Shown here: piece by piece, positions 1 to 7,342 of the stretch | Position numbering within the stretch: the stretch's first letter is position 1 | How the letters are laid out: each line of letters opens with the position of its first letter | Assembly: GCA_949296305.1 (NCBI GenBank) | Contig: CASFOT010000081.1 | Location: forward strand, 1 to 52,273 | Length of the DNA stretch: 52,273 nt | Reading direction: 5' to 3' | Origin: an uncultured Erysipelotrichaceae bacterium | GTDB lineage: Bacteria > Bacillota_I > Bacilli_A > Erysipelotrichales > Erysipelotrichaceae | Notes under the pieces: generated by a model | Seen by the model: the letters and a program-made list of their open reading frames with translations, nothing else | Told to the model about the DNA's origin: nothing | Databases searched by the model: none | Program-made: the position numbers and the translations under genes

Positions 1-72
1 CGCATCGTTCCATTTGATATGTTCCCGAATACTGCAAAAGTAGAGACGATCGTATCGTTGAAACGCCGATGA
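1..72 (+). CDS. rlmD: C-terminal end of a 23S rRNA (uracil-5-)-methyltransferase, RlmD/RumA type (partial)
   Basis: Frame 1 is open from the first base to a TGA at 70-72 and encodes 23 residues including PFDMFPNTAKVETIV. This matches the conserved end of RlmD/RumA/TrmA-type SAM-dependent RNA (uracil-5-)-methyltransferases, where a D-M-F-P-x-T-xx-V-E segment closes the Rossmann domain just after the catalytic region. Only the last 23 codons are inside the window, so the TRAM domain, Fe-S cysteines and catalytic Cys cannot be checked. The specific target, U1939 of 23S rRNA, is inferred from the commonest family member in Firmicutes. No clear terminator follows directly. Confidence 0.7.
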   Translation, partial: RIVPFDMFPNTAKVETIVSLKRR

Positions 73-504
73 AATAGGACAGAGGATAATGATGGAAGGC
101 GTTCACCTTTCTTGAAAATTTTGGGAATTATAATTATAATAAAGGTAGTTGCTTGCAAATGAGGGGTGGGCTTTGATGCTGACGAAAAAAGATCAGACAG
201 AAGCCCCTTTCTTTATCAGAATCATGTGTTTTTAAACAATCTGTGTAGTTTTTATTATGCTATTTTATTGAAAATAATAAAGAATTAACGATGAAATGGA
301 GCATCTGTCTAAGGAGAGTGGTAGTATAACGAACAGATCATTTTTATCTTGTTTATCATTATGAATGAAGGATACAAACATACTTAGAGGGGGTGATGCA
401 AGGGGGCAGATCGTTTTGCTTCCGATAAAGAATCGAGGGTCATGAAGAACTTTATTAAGAAACAGGGGAAGAAATGAAAAAATAGAAAAGAAGAGGTTAT
501 AGAA
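73..504 (+). other. Intergenic region upstream of the surface-protein gene
   Basis: No full-size gene is present. After the promoter at 112-140 there is a possible 19-codon ORF at 176-235 (ATG to TAA) behind GAGGGG. A GC-rich helix is possible between GGGCTT (168-173 region) and AAGCCC (201-206), followed by a pyrimidine-rich stretch. This could be a leader peptide with a hairpin or just chance. From about 240 to 490 the sequence is AT-rich. The real gene start at 505 is set by AGAGGT about 9 nt upstream. Confidence 0.4.
112..140 (+). promoter_or_regulatory. Sigma-A type promoter (TTGAAA-17-TATAAT)
   Basis: TTGAAA at 112-117 and a perfect TATAAT at 135-140 are separated by exactly 17 bp, giving a predicted start near 147. 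It would drive a leader of roughly 360 nt ahead of the surface-protein gene at 505, or a short independent transcript. Confidence 0.6.
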
Positions 505-3282
505 ATGAAAAAACGAATATTTAGTTGCGTATTATCGTTGATGCTCTTGGTAGGATTGCTGCCAACTGCAACAGTAACCGCCTTGAATGTGCCAGAATCA
601 TTGAAAGTAAGTCAAACAGCGACGAATCTGGACAGTGATTATATTTCAAATGTAACGATGACCATTCCTTCCGATTCGACTCAACAGCCTATGGATATCG
701 TATTCGTATTGGACGGATCAACAAGCAGCGACGCAAGTACTTTAGCTACGGATGCTGCAGAAATGTTAAAAGAATTAGCTAATGTCAAAACGACAAATGT
801 TCATGCTGGATTAGTGATTTTTGGCGGGGAAAATCCAATTCTGTATGCCAGCGAAAGTCTTGGAAGCATTGCAGATGACAATGTGCTCGAAACGTTGACT
901 AGCAATATGACTGATAAGACATATGATGGTGCAACAGGACGTTCTGGAAGTAATCTGCAAGCTGGTATTGAAAAAGCACGTACTTTATTGAAGACGGGTT
1001 CAGCAGAGAGCGAAAATAAATATCTCATCCTGCTGACAGATGGTGGTGCCCGCATGTGGATCAATGATGAAGGGGAATCCCTGGCACAGCTGCCTTATGA
1101 GAATAACTGGAATACTACAGAAGATTTCATTGCTCGTTATATATCAGGAAATCTTGAGCTGCGTACATTTGATCAAATTATGGCTGATGCAGCAAATGGA
1201 AAAGAAATTGGAAAATACGGAATTACAAAAGAGCATAGCAAAGATTCTGCATATCTCGTAAGAAATTTAGAGCCAGGCATGAATGTGAATACAGATTTAG
1301 ATTACTATTCAAATTTAGAATCAGCAACTTACTTTGCGGCAAAGTCAATCATTGAATTGACTGATGCAGATGAAGCAAATGTGTTCTGGATCGACTATCC
1401 ATACAATAAAGGAAGCAAATATGGAGATTACACAGAATTTTTTAAATCTTGGTTAGCCGATGAAAATTATGTGACACGTTATGACAGTGATCAGATCGCA
1501 GATCCGTTAGCACAATTAAAAGATAATCTGCTTTATTATGTTGGTGAAGGTTCGGTCATTGAAAACGAAATTGGCTATGGAAAGGATAATTATGGAAATG
1601 CATATGATTTTAAAATGGTCAATTTGGATCAGCTGCAATTAACTGTTGGTTCAGATAAGCTGACAACAACAAAGATCGGTGAAAATCACTATGGATTTGG
1701 TACATTAAACAGTGAAGGAAAATATCCTTATGAACTGACATATTATCCAAACGGAAAAGATGACAGCGGCAAAGATAACTTTGAACTGGCAATTAACACA
1801 GCTGTATACTTAGATGCATCCATTAAATTGGATTATCAGGTGCAGTTAACGAATCCACAAAAAGTAGGCGGCACTTATGGTACGTATGATGAGGATGGAA
1901 GCGAATCGCTTGATTCATTGCTGGTCAGCAAAGAAGCTACCTTCAAACCAGTATATTCTGATGGTACTTTAGGAACAGAAATCCCGTTCCCTCTGCCAAC
2001 AGTATCTTACGTGGTAACACCAGCTGTGGAAGAGACCGTTAAAATCAATCTTGTGCCACTGACGGTTTATGTGGGTGGAGATGGTTATGAAAGTGTTGTA
2101 GAAGATAGCCAAGGCAATGTAACTTCTGTTACTAAAAATGGTCTCCCAGAACCAGGTTATATGCTGGAACTGCCAGAAAGTTTAGATGATTGGCTGAGAG
2201 AACAGCTTGGCATCAGCAAAGATACTGCTGTAGATTTGACGAATTATCTGACATTTACATATGATGATGGACAACAAACTCGTAAATGGACCTTAGAACA
2301 CTATGATCAAAACGAAGGAAACAGCAGTCAGGTAAATGGCCGTTACCTTTACCGGATTGTTTCTTTAGAAGATCAACCATCAGTTCGTTTGGAATTTAAA
2401 GATGAAGAAGGAAACTTGATAACCAGTGATGATTTCACAATCAGCCAGAATCATCCAAACCAGACCTATACGATGTCCATCTATGCGGGCAGTTTGGATC
2501 AAGGATTGGTAAAGGCTGAAATCAAACTTCCTGGGGCAACAGGTACGCATAGCTATAACCTTGTAATCGAAGGTGCAGAATTGAAGATCCGCGGAGTAGT
2601 TTCTGATTCTGAAAATATAACGACTGCAATTGTTGAAGGAAAAGAACCGCAAGAAGCTGTAACGAATATAACAGCTCAAGTTCCACAGGGAACAGAGTAT
2701 TATTACAAAACGACCGATAATCAGGTTTCAAGCATTCAAGTTGCAGATTCCAGCGCAGTCCGACTGCTTGTAGATGAAGTGTTGTCTACTGCAAAAGCTA
2801 CTTTGGAAGAAGAAGCTGTAAAAGCATTTGATGTCCTGCCGGAAAATTATAATATCGAAATGAAATATCTCGATTTGGTATACACGAATAACGGAAATGC
2901 AGTTGTAGGTGCTAATAATCCAATTACGATTTACTGGCCTTATCCAGAAGGAACAGATGAAAATACAGAGTTCTTTATCGTGCACTACAATGGGTTGGAT
3001 CGCAACGATGATGAGGCATTGACCGATGACTACACAATGGAACTGTATTCTGCAGATCAAGAAGATCCTGCTTACAAGTTAGAAAATACAGAAAAAGGAA
3101 TCAAGATTATAGTAGATTCTTTCTCGCCATATGCATTGTTCTGGGCTGATGACGATGCAGCTGCAGATTCTATGGAAACACCAGGAACCGGTGTATCCAA
3201 TATGGCAACGAACTGGATAATGCTGTGTGGAGCTTGTGCAGTTGTTGCAGCCGTTACTTATAAAAGAAAGAAAGCACAATAA
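505..3282 (+). CDS. VWA-domain cell-wall-anchored surface protein
   Basis: A 925-residue exported surface protein, probably an adhesin or matrix-binding factor. Residues 1-26 form a signal peptide (KKR, hydrophobic core, cleavage near VTA). A von Willebrand A domain follows: the MIDAS metal motif D-G-S-T-S lies at residues 70-74, and the second metal-site aspartate is in LLTDGG near residue 177. The middle (about 360-800) is beta-rich, repeat-poor and acidic, like Ig/Cna-type stalks. The C terminus has TPGTG (892-896), a hydrophobic stretch and a KRKK tail, which is a sortase signal of the xPxTG type with Thr replacing Leu. It is a single-gene unit ended by a strong terminator at 3391. No sortase or pilin gene is nearby. 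The ligand cannot be inferred. Confidence 0.85.
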   Translation: MKKRIFSCVLSLMLLVGLLPTATVTALNVPESLKVSQTATNLDSDYISNVTMTIPSDSTQQPMDIVFVLDGSTSSDASTLATDAAEMLKELANVKTTNVHAGLVIFGGENPILYASESLGSIADDNVLETLTSNMTDKTYDGATGRSGSNLQAGIEKARTLLKTGSAESENKYLILLTDGGARMWINDEGESLAQLPYENNWNTTEDFIARYISGNLELRTFDQIMADAANGKEIGKYGITKEHSKDSAYLVRNLEPGMNVNTDLDYYSNLESATYFAAKSIIELTDADEANVFWIDYPYNKGSKYGDYTEFFKSWLADENYVTRYDSDQIADPLAQLKDNLLYYVGEGSVIENEIGYGKDNYGNAYDFKMVNLDQLQLTVGSDKLTTTKIGENHYGFGTLNSEGKYPYELTYYPNGKDDSGKDNFELAINTAVYLDASIKLDYQVQLTNPQKVGGTYGTYDEDGSESLDSLLVSKEATFKPVYSDGTLGTEIPFPLPTVSYVVTPAVEETVKINLVPLTVYVGGDGYESVVEDSQGNVTSVTKNGLPEPGYMLELPESLDDWLREQLGISKDTAVDLTNYLTFTYDDGQQTRKWTLEHYDQNEGNSSQVNGRYLYRIVSLEDQPSVRLEFKDEEGNLITSDDFTISQNHPNQTYTMSIYAGSLDQGLVKAEIKLPGATGTHSYNLVIEGAELKIRGVVSDSENITTAIVEGKEPQEAVTNITAQVPQGTEYYYKTTDNQVSSIQVADSSAVRLLVDEVLSTAKATLEEEAVKAFDVLPENYNIEMKYLDLVYTNNGNAVVGANNPITIYWPYPEGTDENTEFFIVHYNGLDRNDDEALTDDYTMELYSADQEDPAYKLENTEKGIKIIVDSFSPYALFWADDDAAADSMETPGTGVSNMATNWIMLCGACAVVAAVTYKRKKAQ

Positions 3283-3390
3283 ACCTTTGCGCTGAATGCA
3301 ATAGGATGATGAAAAAGAGAATGTCATAAAATAAGCGTTTTGACAGATGCTTCTCAATCGTCTTTTGTGCATTCCAAACGTATGAAATGA

Positions 3391-3422
3391 AAAGAGAGCA
3401 GCTACGGCTGCTTTCTTTGTGT
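3391..3422 (+). terminator. Rho-independent terminator of the surface-protein gene
   Basis: AGCAGC (3397-3402), loop TACG, GCTGCT (3407-3412), extended on both sides by A/T pairs and followed by TTTCTTTGTGTTT. The A-run on the left could make it act on both strands. Confidence 0.8.
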
Positions 3423-3606
3423 TTGGATCATTTTGCACACATATGGATGGGTGGTCATGCGGTGCTTACATAGGCTGGAAAAAATGATTGATGTCCTGAT
3501 CGGCAAAAGACTCCTTTAAGAAAGAATGAGCGCAGAAAGCAAGTGCTTGAATGAAGCAAAAGTAGCGCTTTGACCTATCACTGCTCATATCGGCGGAACG
3601 CTAATG
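3423..3606. other. Intergenic gap between convergent genes
   Basis: Together with the two flanking terminators this makes a 346-base non-coding stretch (3283-3628) between the convergent surface-protein and MATE genes. I see no ORF with a ribosome binding site, no repeat and no convincing RNA fold between the terminators. Confidence 0.5.
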
Positions 3607-3630
3607 AAAAAGCCACCTAACGTGGCTTTT
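3607..3630 (-). terminator. Terminator of the marR-MATE operon
   Basis: AAAAGCCAC/GTGGCTTTT inverted repeat with a CCTAA-type loop. On the minus strand it ends in a T-run and overlaps the TAA stop of the MATE gene at 3629-3631. It is symmetrical enough to act in both directions. Confidence 0.8.
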
Positions 3631-5002
3631 ATTGTTCATGCATCTGTTTCATCAGCTTTTTAAAGTTGATGGTAAATAAGGTGACCGTTGTAGCGACAGC
3701 AATCGTATCGGCAATTGGTTCTGCAAGGAAAATGGCGAATACATGATCGCTGCAGATCTGTGGCAGAAGATAGATCAAAGGAATCAGGACGAGTATCTTT
3801 CGGTATATGGCAAGAAATGCACTGACTTTGGAGTTGCCGAAAGCAATGAATGTCTGTTGGCAGGATGTTTGCAGACCCATCAATAAGATTCCTGCCATGT
3901 AGATGCGCAATGCCCATACACTGATCTGGGTCAGCGTAGGATCGTTCGTAAAGATTGCTACAAAGCATTGCGGGATGAACAAGATGGCAAGCCACATGCA
4001 TGTGGTATAAGAGAAGCAGATGAGGGTTTGAAGGAAAAATGCTTTTTTGATTCGTTGAGGGTTGTTTGCGCCATAATTGTAGCTGATGATCGGCTGTCCG
4101 CCTTGTGTCAGTCCTTGCAGAGGAAGCATTGCAAACTGCATGATGCTTGATAGAATCGTCATGGCGCCAACGGCTAGATCTCCCCCATAGTAGAGAAGGG
4201 ATGAATTAAAACAAAGGACAAGCAGACTTTCCGTAGATTGCATGGCAAAAGGTGATATGCCAAGCGCAATGCAAGGCATCAATATTTTTTTCTGTATGAC
4301 CAGATTTTCTTTTTTTAAGCGCAGGATCGTTTGTTTGCCGCAAAGAAAACGCACGGCCCATAAGGCACTGATCGCCTGTGACAAAACAGTTGCCAGAGCA
4401 GCACCTCGAACATCCATATGAAAACCGAAAATCAGAATCGGATCCAATATGATGTTGGTGACTGCACCGATGATGACTGTGAGCATGCTGATCGTAGAAA
4501 AGCCTTGGGCAGAAATGAATGCATTCATTCCAAGCGTCAATTGCACGAAGATCGTTCCGATGGCATAGATTGCAATATACTCGCTAGCATAAGTGATCGT
4601 TTGCTCACTGGCACCAAACAGATATAATAGAGGTTCTTTGAAACAGAGGACGACCAGTGTCAACAAGATTGCAACCAGCACAAGTGCAGAAAAACAGTTT
4701 CCTAAGATCTTTTCAGCTTCTTCATTCTTTTTTTTGCCCATGTAGATGCTTGCTCTTGGAGCTCCGCCCATGCCAAGCAGATAAGCAAAGGCAGAGATGA
4801 TCATGATGATCGGGAAGCAGACACCGACTCCGGTCAAGGCGATGGAACCTATATTTTCAATATGGCCGATATACATTCGGTCTACCATGTTGTATAATGC
4901 GTTGACTACTTGCGATGTGATGGCAGGAAGAGCCAAGATCAATAAGAGTTTTCCGACCGGTTCTTTCCCTAGATCAACTTCTCTGGACATGGATAGTTTC
5001 AT
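3629..5002 (-). CDS. MATE-family multidrug/Na+ antiporter
   Basis: A 457-residue inner-membrane transporter of the MatE (MOP) superfamily, about 12 transmembrane helices in two similar halves. The N terminus has the family pattern PVGKLLLILALPAI followed by NMVDRMYIGH, typical of NorM/DinF-like proteins that export cationic drugs or metabolites using Na+ or H+. The length is normal (440-480). The start is clear: AAAGGAGG lies 6 nt upstream, inside the last codons of marR, and ATG overlaps the marR stop as ATGA, so translation is coupled. Being downstream of a MarR repressor suggests induction by a ligand, probably one of its substrates. The substrate is unknown. Confidence 0.9.
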   Translation of the reverse strand: MKLSMSREVDLGKEPVGKLLLILALPAITSQVVNALYNMVDRMYIGHIENIGSIALTGVGVCFPIIMIISAFAYLLGMGGAPRASIYMGKKKNEEAEKILGNCFSALVLVAILLTLVVLCFKEPLLYLFGASEQTITYASEYIAIYAIGTIFVQLTLGMNAFISAQGFSTISMLTVIIGAVTNIILDPILIFGFHMDVRGAALATVLSQAISALWAVRFLCGKQTILRLKKENLVIQKKILMPCIALGISPFAMQSTESLLVLCFNSSLLYYGGDLAVGAMTILSSIMQFAMLPLQGLTQGGQPIISYNYGANNPQRIKKAFFLQTLICFSYTTCMWLAILFIPQCFVAIFTNDPTLTQISVWALRIYMAGILLMGLQTSCQQTFIAFGNSKVSAFLAIYRKILVLIPLIYLLPQICSDHVFAIFLAEPIADTIAVATTVTLFTINFKKLMKQMHEQ

Positions 5003-5439
5003 TTGGATACCTCCTTTAGAAAACGCTCCGTAATTTTTTGGATCGTCTTTTCTACTTGCATGATTTCCTCTTCACTGATATCAGCCAATACCTGTTGATT
5101 GATCATATTGATCTCTTTCCTTAAACGGGCAATCAGGCCGCTGGCTTGTTCAGTTAATAAAAGATGTGTGATCCTGCGGTCCTTTTCATCGATCTTGCTA
5201 GTGAGGATCTCTCGGCTGCATAGATGATCGACGCTTCGGCTTACTAAACTTTTTGAAACATTCAGTAGGACACTTACCTGAGTCGCAGTAGTAATGTGGG
5301 GATTGTTCGATAAGAGGATCAATATGGCAATCTCGTTTGGTGAAAGGTCTGCGTCTTTCATCCGCTCGTTTAATAAGGATGCATGTACCTTTCGTATTTG
5401 ATTGCAAGAATATAATAAGGATTCAACCGTAGGCAACAT
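4999..5439 (-). CDS. MarR-family transcriptional regulator
   Basis: A 146-residue winged-helix regulator. Helices for dimerisation flank the DNA-binding core (LSPNEIAILILLSNN, then TTATQVSVLLNVSKSLVSRSV as recognition helix and DEKDRRITHL as the wing with the conserved D-x-R-R). MarR proteins usually repress their own operon and release on binding small phenolic or drug ligands. The start is placed at the ATG at 5439: GGAGG (5448-5452) sits 8 nt upstream. The longer open frame from TTG at 5454 would contain this ribosome binding site inside its first codons. It is cotranscribed with the MATE gene (4-nt overlap) and has an operator-like inverted repeat in its promoter. Confidence 0.88.
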   Translation of the reverse strand: MLPTVESLLYSCNQIRKVHASLLNERMKDADLSPNEIAILILLSNNPHITTATQVSVLLNVSKSLVSRSVDHLCSREILTSKIDEKDRRITHLLLTEQASGLIARLRKEINMINQQVLADISEEEIMQVEKTIQKITERFLKEVSK

Positions 5440-5457
5440 CAAGATTTCCTCCAAATA

Positions 5458-5471
5458 GTTAACTTGTAAAC
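5458..5471 (-). promoter_or_regulatory. Putative MarR operator
   Basis: GTTAAC-TT-GTAAAC is an imperfect inverted repeat (5 of 6 positions match between half-sites) lying just downstream of the -10, over the expected start site, a usual position for MarR autorepression. The assignment is inferred from location and symmetry. Confidence 0.45.
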
Positions 5472-5478
5472 AAATTAG

Positions 5479-5507
5479 ATTATAGTCTTCCGATGAAGAA
5501 AAAGCAA
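5479..5507 (-). promoter_or_regulatory. Promoter of the marR-MATE operon
   Basis: On the minus strand TTGCTT (5502-5507) and TATAAT (5479-5484) are spaced by 17 bp. The -35 lies directly beside the T-run of the upstream gene's terminator. Confidence 0.7.
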
Positions 5508-5508
5508 T

Positions 5509-5533
5509 AAAAAGAAGTACCTTTCAGTACTTC
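5509..5533 (-). terminator. Terminator of the DUF815 gene
   Basis: GAAGTAC, 6-nt loop, GTACTTC, then TTTTT on the minus strand. The stem overlaps the last codons and stop (5524-5526) of the DUF815 gene. Confidence 0.75.
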
Positions 5534-6861
5534 GAGTCATGTTTCCATTTTTCGATCATCGCTTTGCCGCTGAGATCATAGATGAGCTGTTGTGCAGCCC
5601 GGCCGCTCATGCCGCCATGACTAAGCTCCCATTTGCGCGCTTCTGTAATCAGTTCTTCCTCGCTCAAAGTGATCTCTGGGTAACGTTTTGCTAATTGCAA
5701 GACGATGTTATAGTAGTTTTTCTGGTTTGGTTTTTCATAACAGATCGATAAGCCAAAACGAGCTGCTAAGCTCAGCTTTTCTTGGATCGTGTCACTGTGA
5801 TGCAGTTCATCTTCGCTCATGTCGCTGCGATCGCCCCATGTCTCTTTGATTAGATGGCGGCGGTTGCTGGTAGCATAGATCAAAATATTATCAGGACGGG
5901 TTTCAACACCGCCTTCGATGACCGCTTTTAAAAACTTGTATTCAGTTTCAAAATCTTCAAATGAAAGGTCATCCATATAAATGATGAAACGATAGTTGCG
6001 CTTTTTTAGCCGGGCGATCAAATCAGAAAGATCGCGGAATTGATGCTTATAGATTTCCACCATGCGAAGCCCCTGCTCGTAAAACGCATTGACGATCGCT
6101 TTGATGCTGGTGGATTTACCAGTGCCGCTGTCTCCGTATAGTAAAACGTTATTTGCATTTCTTCCTTCTACGAATGCTTTTGTATTTTCGACCAATAAGT
6201 CTTTTTGCAGTTGATAGCCGATCAGATCATCTAAAACAACGGTATCCATGTTGCGGATCGGAAGAAAACGAAGTTCTCCTTCTTTATCCCGCTCGAAGCG
6301 GAATGCACGATTCATCGCAAACATGCCAATTCCGTATTGTTGATAAAAAGAAGTCAGGACATCAAACATGTCTTGTCCATCTTTCGCTTTTTCTAATTGA
6401 TGGCAGACATGGGCGATGACCTTTGAAGCATGCAGATCACACATGCGTGACGGTTTTTCAATTGCTTGATAATGAGTGATGATATCAAAGCAATCGGTGT
6501 GCAATGCTTTTTGCAGTGGCTGAAAATCGTATTCGAACAGCTGGCGGAATATCGTCAGGTCATGAAGGACCAGCTGTTTGATCGATCCTTCTTGAACTTC
6601 GCGTTTTTCACTTGTTAATGTGAATGAATTTTCATTTGTCAATAACAGCCATGTCAGATAACGATGCCATAGATTGCCGTCAAAACCAAGACTGGTAGAG
6701 AGATCCAACAGGGCCTTGATCTGGGCATGGACACGGTCAATCAGTTCGATATGGCTGCATAGGTTTTTATCAAAATCATAATAAATGCTGCATAATTGCC
6801 GGATGATGCTGTCTTTTGGATAATTGCGGTAAACGATTAACTGGGAAAATTTTTGATACAT
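5524..6861 (-). CDS. DUF815-family AAA+ ATPase
   Basis: A 445-residue protein of the DUF815 (PF05673) family, an AAA+-like ATPase with no assigned role. The N-terminal 200 residues are helical and family-specific. The ATPase core has Walker A GDSGTGKST at about 243-251 and Walker B FIIYMDDLSFE near 293-303, then ATSNRRHL (sensor-1 region) and a C-terminal SGRAAQQL arginine segment. The start is chosen at ATG 6861 because AAAGGG lies 9 nt upstream; earlier in-frame ATGs at 6870 and 6879 overlap that site. It is a monocistronic unit with its own promoter and terminator, expressed divergently from the ilv operon. Function unknown; a role in protein or nucleic-acid remodelling is only a guess from the fold. 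Confidence 0.85.
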   Translation of the reverse strand: MYQKFSQLIVYRNYPKDSIIRQLCSIYYDFDKNLCSHIELIDRVHAQIKALLDLSTSLGFDGNLWHRYLTWLLLTNENSFTLTSEKREVQEGSIKQLVLHDLTIFRQLFEYDFQPLQKALHTDCFDIITHYQAIEKPSRMCDLHASKVIAHVCHQLEKAKDGQDMFDVLTSFYQQYGIGMFAMNRAFRFERDKEGELRFLPIRNMDTVVLDDLIGYQLQKDLLVENTKAFVEGRNANNVLLYGDSGTGKSTSIKAIVNAFYEQGLRMVEIYKHQFRDLSDLIARLKKRNYRFIIYMDDLSFEDFETEYKFLKAVIEGGVETRPDNILIYATSNRRHLIKETWGDRSDMSEDELHHSDTIQEKLSLAARFGLSICYEKPNQKNYYNIVLQLAKRYPEITLSEEELITEARKWELSHGGMSGRAAQQLIYDLSGKAMIEKWKHDSKY

Positions 6862-6886
6862 GTTACTCATCCCTTTCATAGACTTA

Positions 6887-6914
6887 ATTATAGTAAAAAA
6901 AGTTTTATTTGCAA
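6887..6914 (-). promoter_or_regulatory. Promoter of the DUF815 gene
   Basis: Minus-strand TTGCAA (6909-6914), 16-bp spacer, TATAAT (6887-6892), about 25 bp upstream of the chosen start codon. Confidence 0.65.
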
Positions 6915-7015
6915 AGGAACGGATCAGAAAAGAACGGCGAATCGTAAAAAAAGAACATAAAGATGAAAGATTTTACCCAAATAGGAAGGACGAGAAAAGT
7001 ATCATTGGTAACGAT

Positions 7016-7029
7016 TTGTAGCGTTTACA
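7016..7029 (-). promoter_or_regulatory. cre-like CcpA box upstream of the ilv promoter
   Basis: Read on the minus strand, TGTAAACGCTACAA matches 13 of 14 positions of the cre consensus TGWAARCGYTWNCW. Its centre is about 92 bp upstream of the predicted ilv start site. In Bacillus subtilis the ilv-leu operon is activated by CcpA from a far-upstream cre, so this site may be activating rather than repressing. That role is inferred. Confidence 0.5.
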
Positions 7030-7051
7030 CATCGGTTGAAAAAAATGCAAA

Positions 7052-7066
7052 TATTTTCTGAAAATT
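7052..7066 (+). promoter_or_regulatory. CodY box upstream of the ilv promoter
   Basis: TATTTTCTGAAAATT matches 14 of 15 positions of the CodY consensus AATTTTCWGAAAATT and lies 13 bp upstream of the -35. CodY senses branched-chain amino acids and GTP and commonly represses ilv operons in this phylum. Confidence 0.65.
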
Positions 7067-7079
7067 TCATTGAAATATA

Positions 7080-7108
7080 TTGACATGTTTAATAAAAAGA
7101 TTTAAACT
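7080..7108 (+). promoter_or_regulatory. Promoter of the ilv operon
   Basis: Perfect TTGACA (7080-7085), 17-bp spacer, TAAACT (7103-7108), giving a start near 7115. The transcript opens with a small hairpin, CCGTG-AGAA-CACGG (7119-7132). Confidence 0.8.
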
Positions 7109-7157
7109 AAGGTCAACACCGTGAGAACACGGAGATTGAAAGGAAGTGGACAAAGTG

Positions 7158-7241
7158 ATGATAATCGTAGCAGTCATTATTATTATTTTGGTCCTTAGTC
7201 AGTCTGTTTTTCTTTCAAGAAACCGCATGGTTCTCCGATAA
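7158..7241 (+). CDS. ilv operon leader peptide (27 residues)
   Basis: A 27-codon ORF starting ATG ATA ATC GTA GCA GTC, then four consecutive ATT codons, TTG, GTC and CTT, ending in TAA. Fifteen of the 27 residues are Ile (6), Val (5) or Leu (4), packed mainly in codons 2-13. That is the hallmark of a regulatory peptide whose translation senses charged tRNA-Ile, tRNA-Val and tRNA-Leu. AAAGGAAG lies about 11 nt before the start. It sits between the strong ilv promoter and the attenuator ahead of ilvA. Its job is the act of translation, not the product. No T-box is present, so this appears to be the main tRNA-sensing device. Confidence 0.82.
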   Translation: MIIVAVIIIILVLSQSVFLSRNRMVLR

Positions 7242-7292
7242 CAGATTCTTTTGTCATTGTGACGAGGGCATCGAGGAATGAAAGAAAAGCAG
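7204..7292 (+). promoter_or_regulatory. ilv attenuator: antiterminator helix
   Basis: CTGTTTTTCTTTC (7204-7216, inside the leader-peptide codons after the Ile/Val/Leu run) can pair over 13 bp, with one G-U, with GAAAGAAAAGCAG (7280-7292). The second segment includes most of the left arm of the terminator at 7285. Pairing here therefore excludes the terminator. A ribosome stalled on the Ile/Val/Leu codons (7161-7196) would leave the first segment free and allow readthrough. Confidence 0.7.
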
Positions 7293-7320
7293 CTATCAAT
7301 TCGATGAGCTGCTTTTTTGC
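7285..7320 (+). terminator. ilv attenuator terminator
   Basis: AAAAGCAGCT (7285-7294), 12-nt loop, AGCTGCTTTT (7307-7316) followed by a T-run to 7318: a strong intrinsic terminator placed between leader peptide and ilvA, 22 bp before the ilvA start. Confidence 0.85.
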
Positions 7321-7342
7321 TTAAAGGTACAGGAGGAAAGTC

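Noticed and set aside
5440-5454. TTG start at 5454 for marR
   Set aside because: The GGAGG ribosome binding site lies within those extra codons and is correctly spaced for ATG 5439.
7110-7342. T-box riboswitch upstream of ilvA
   Set aside because: No T-box core (AGGGTGGNACCGCG-like) or specifier-loop layout is present; the leader peptide and competing hairpins explain the region better.
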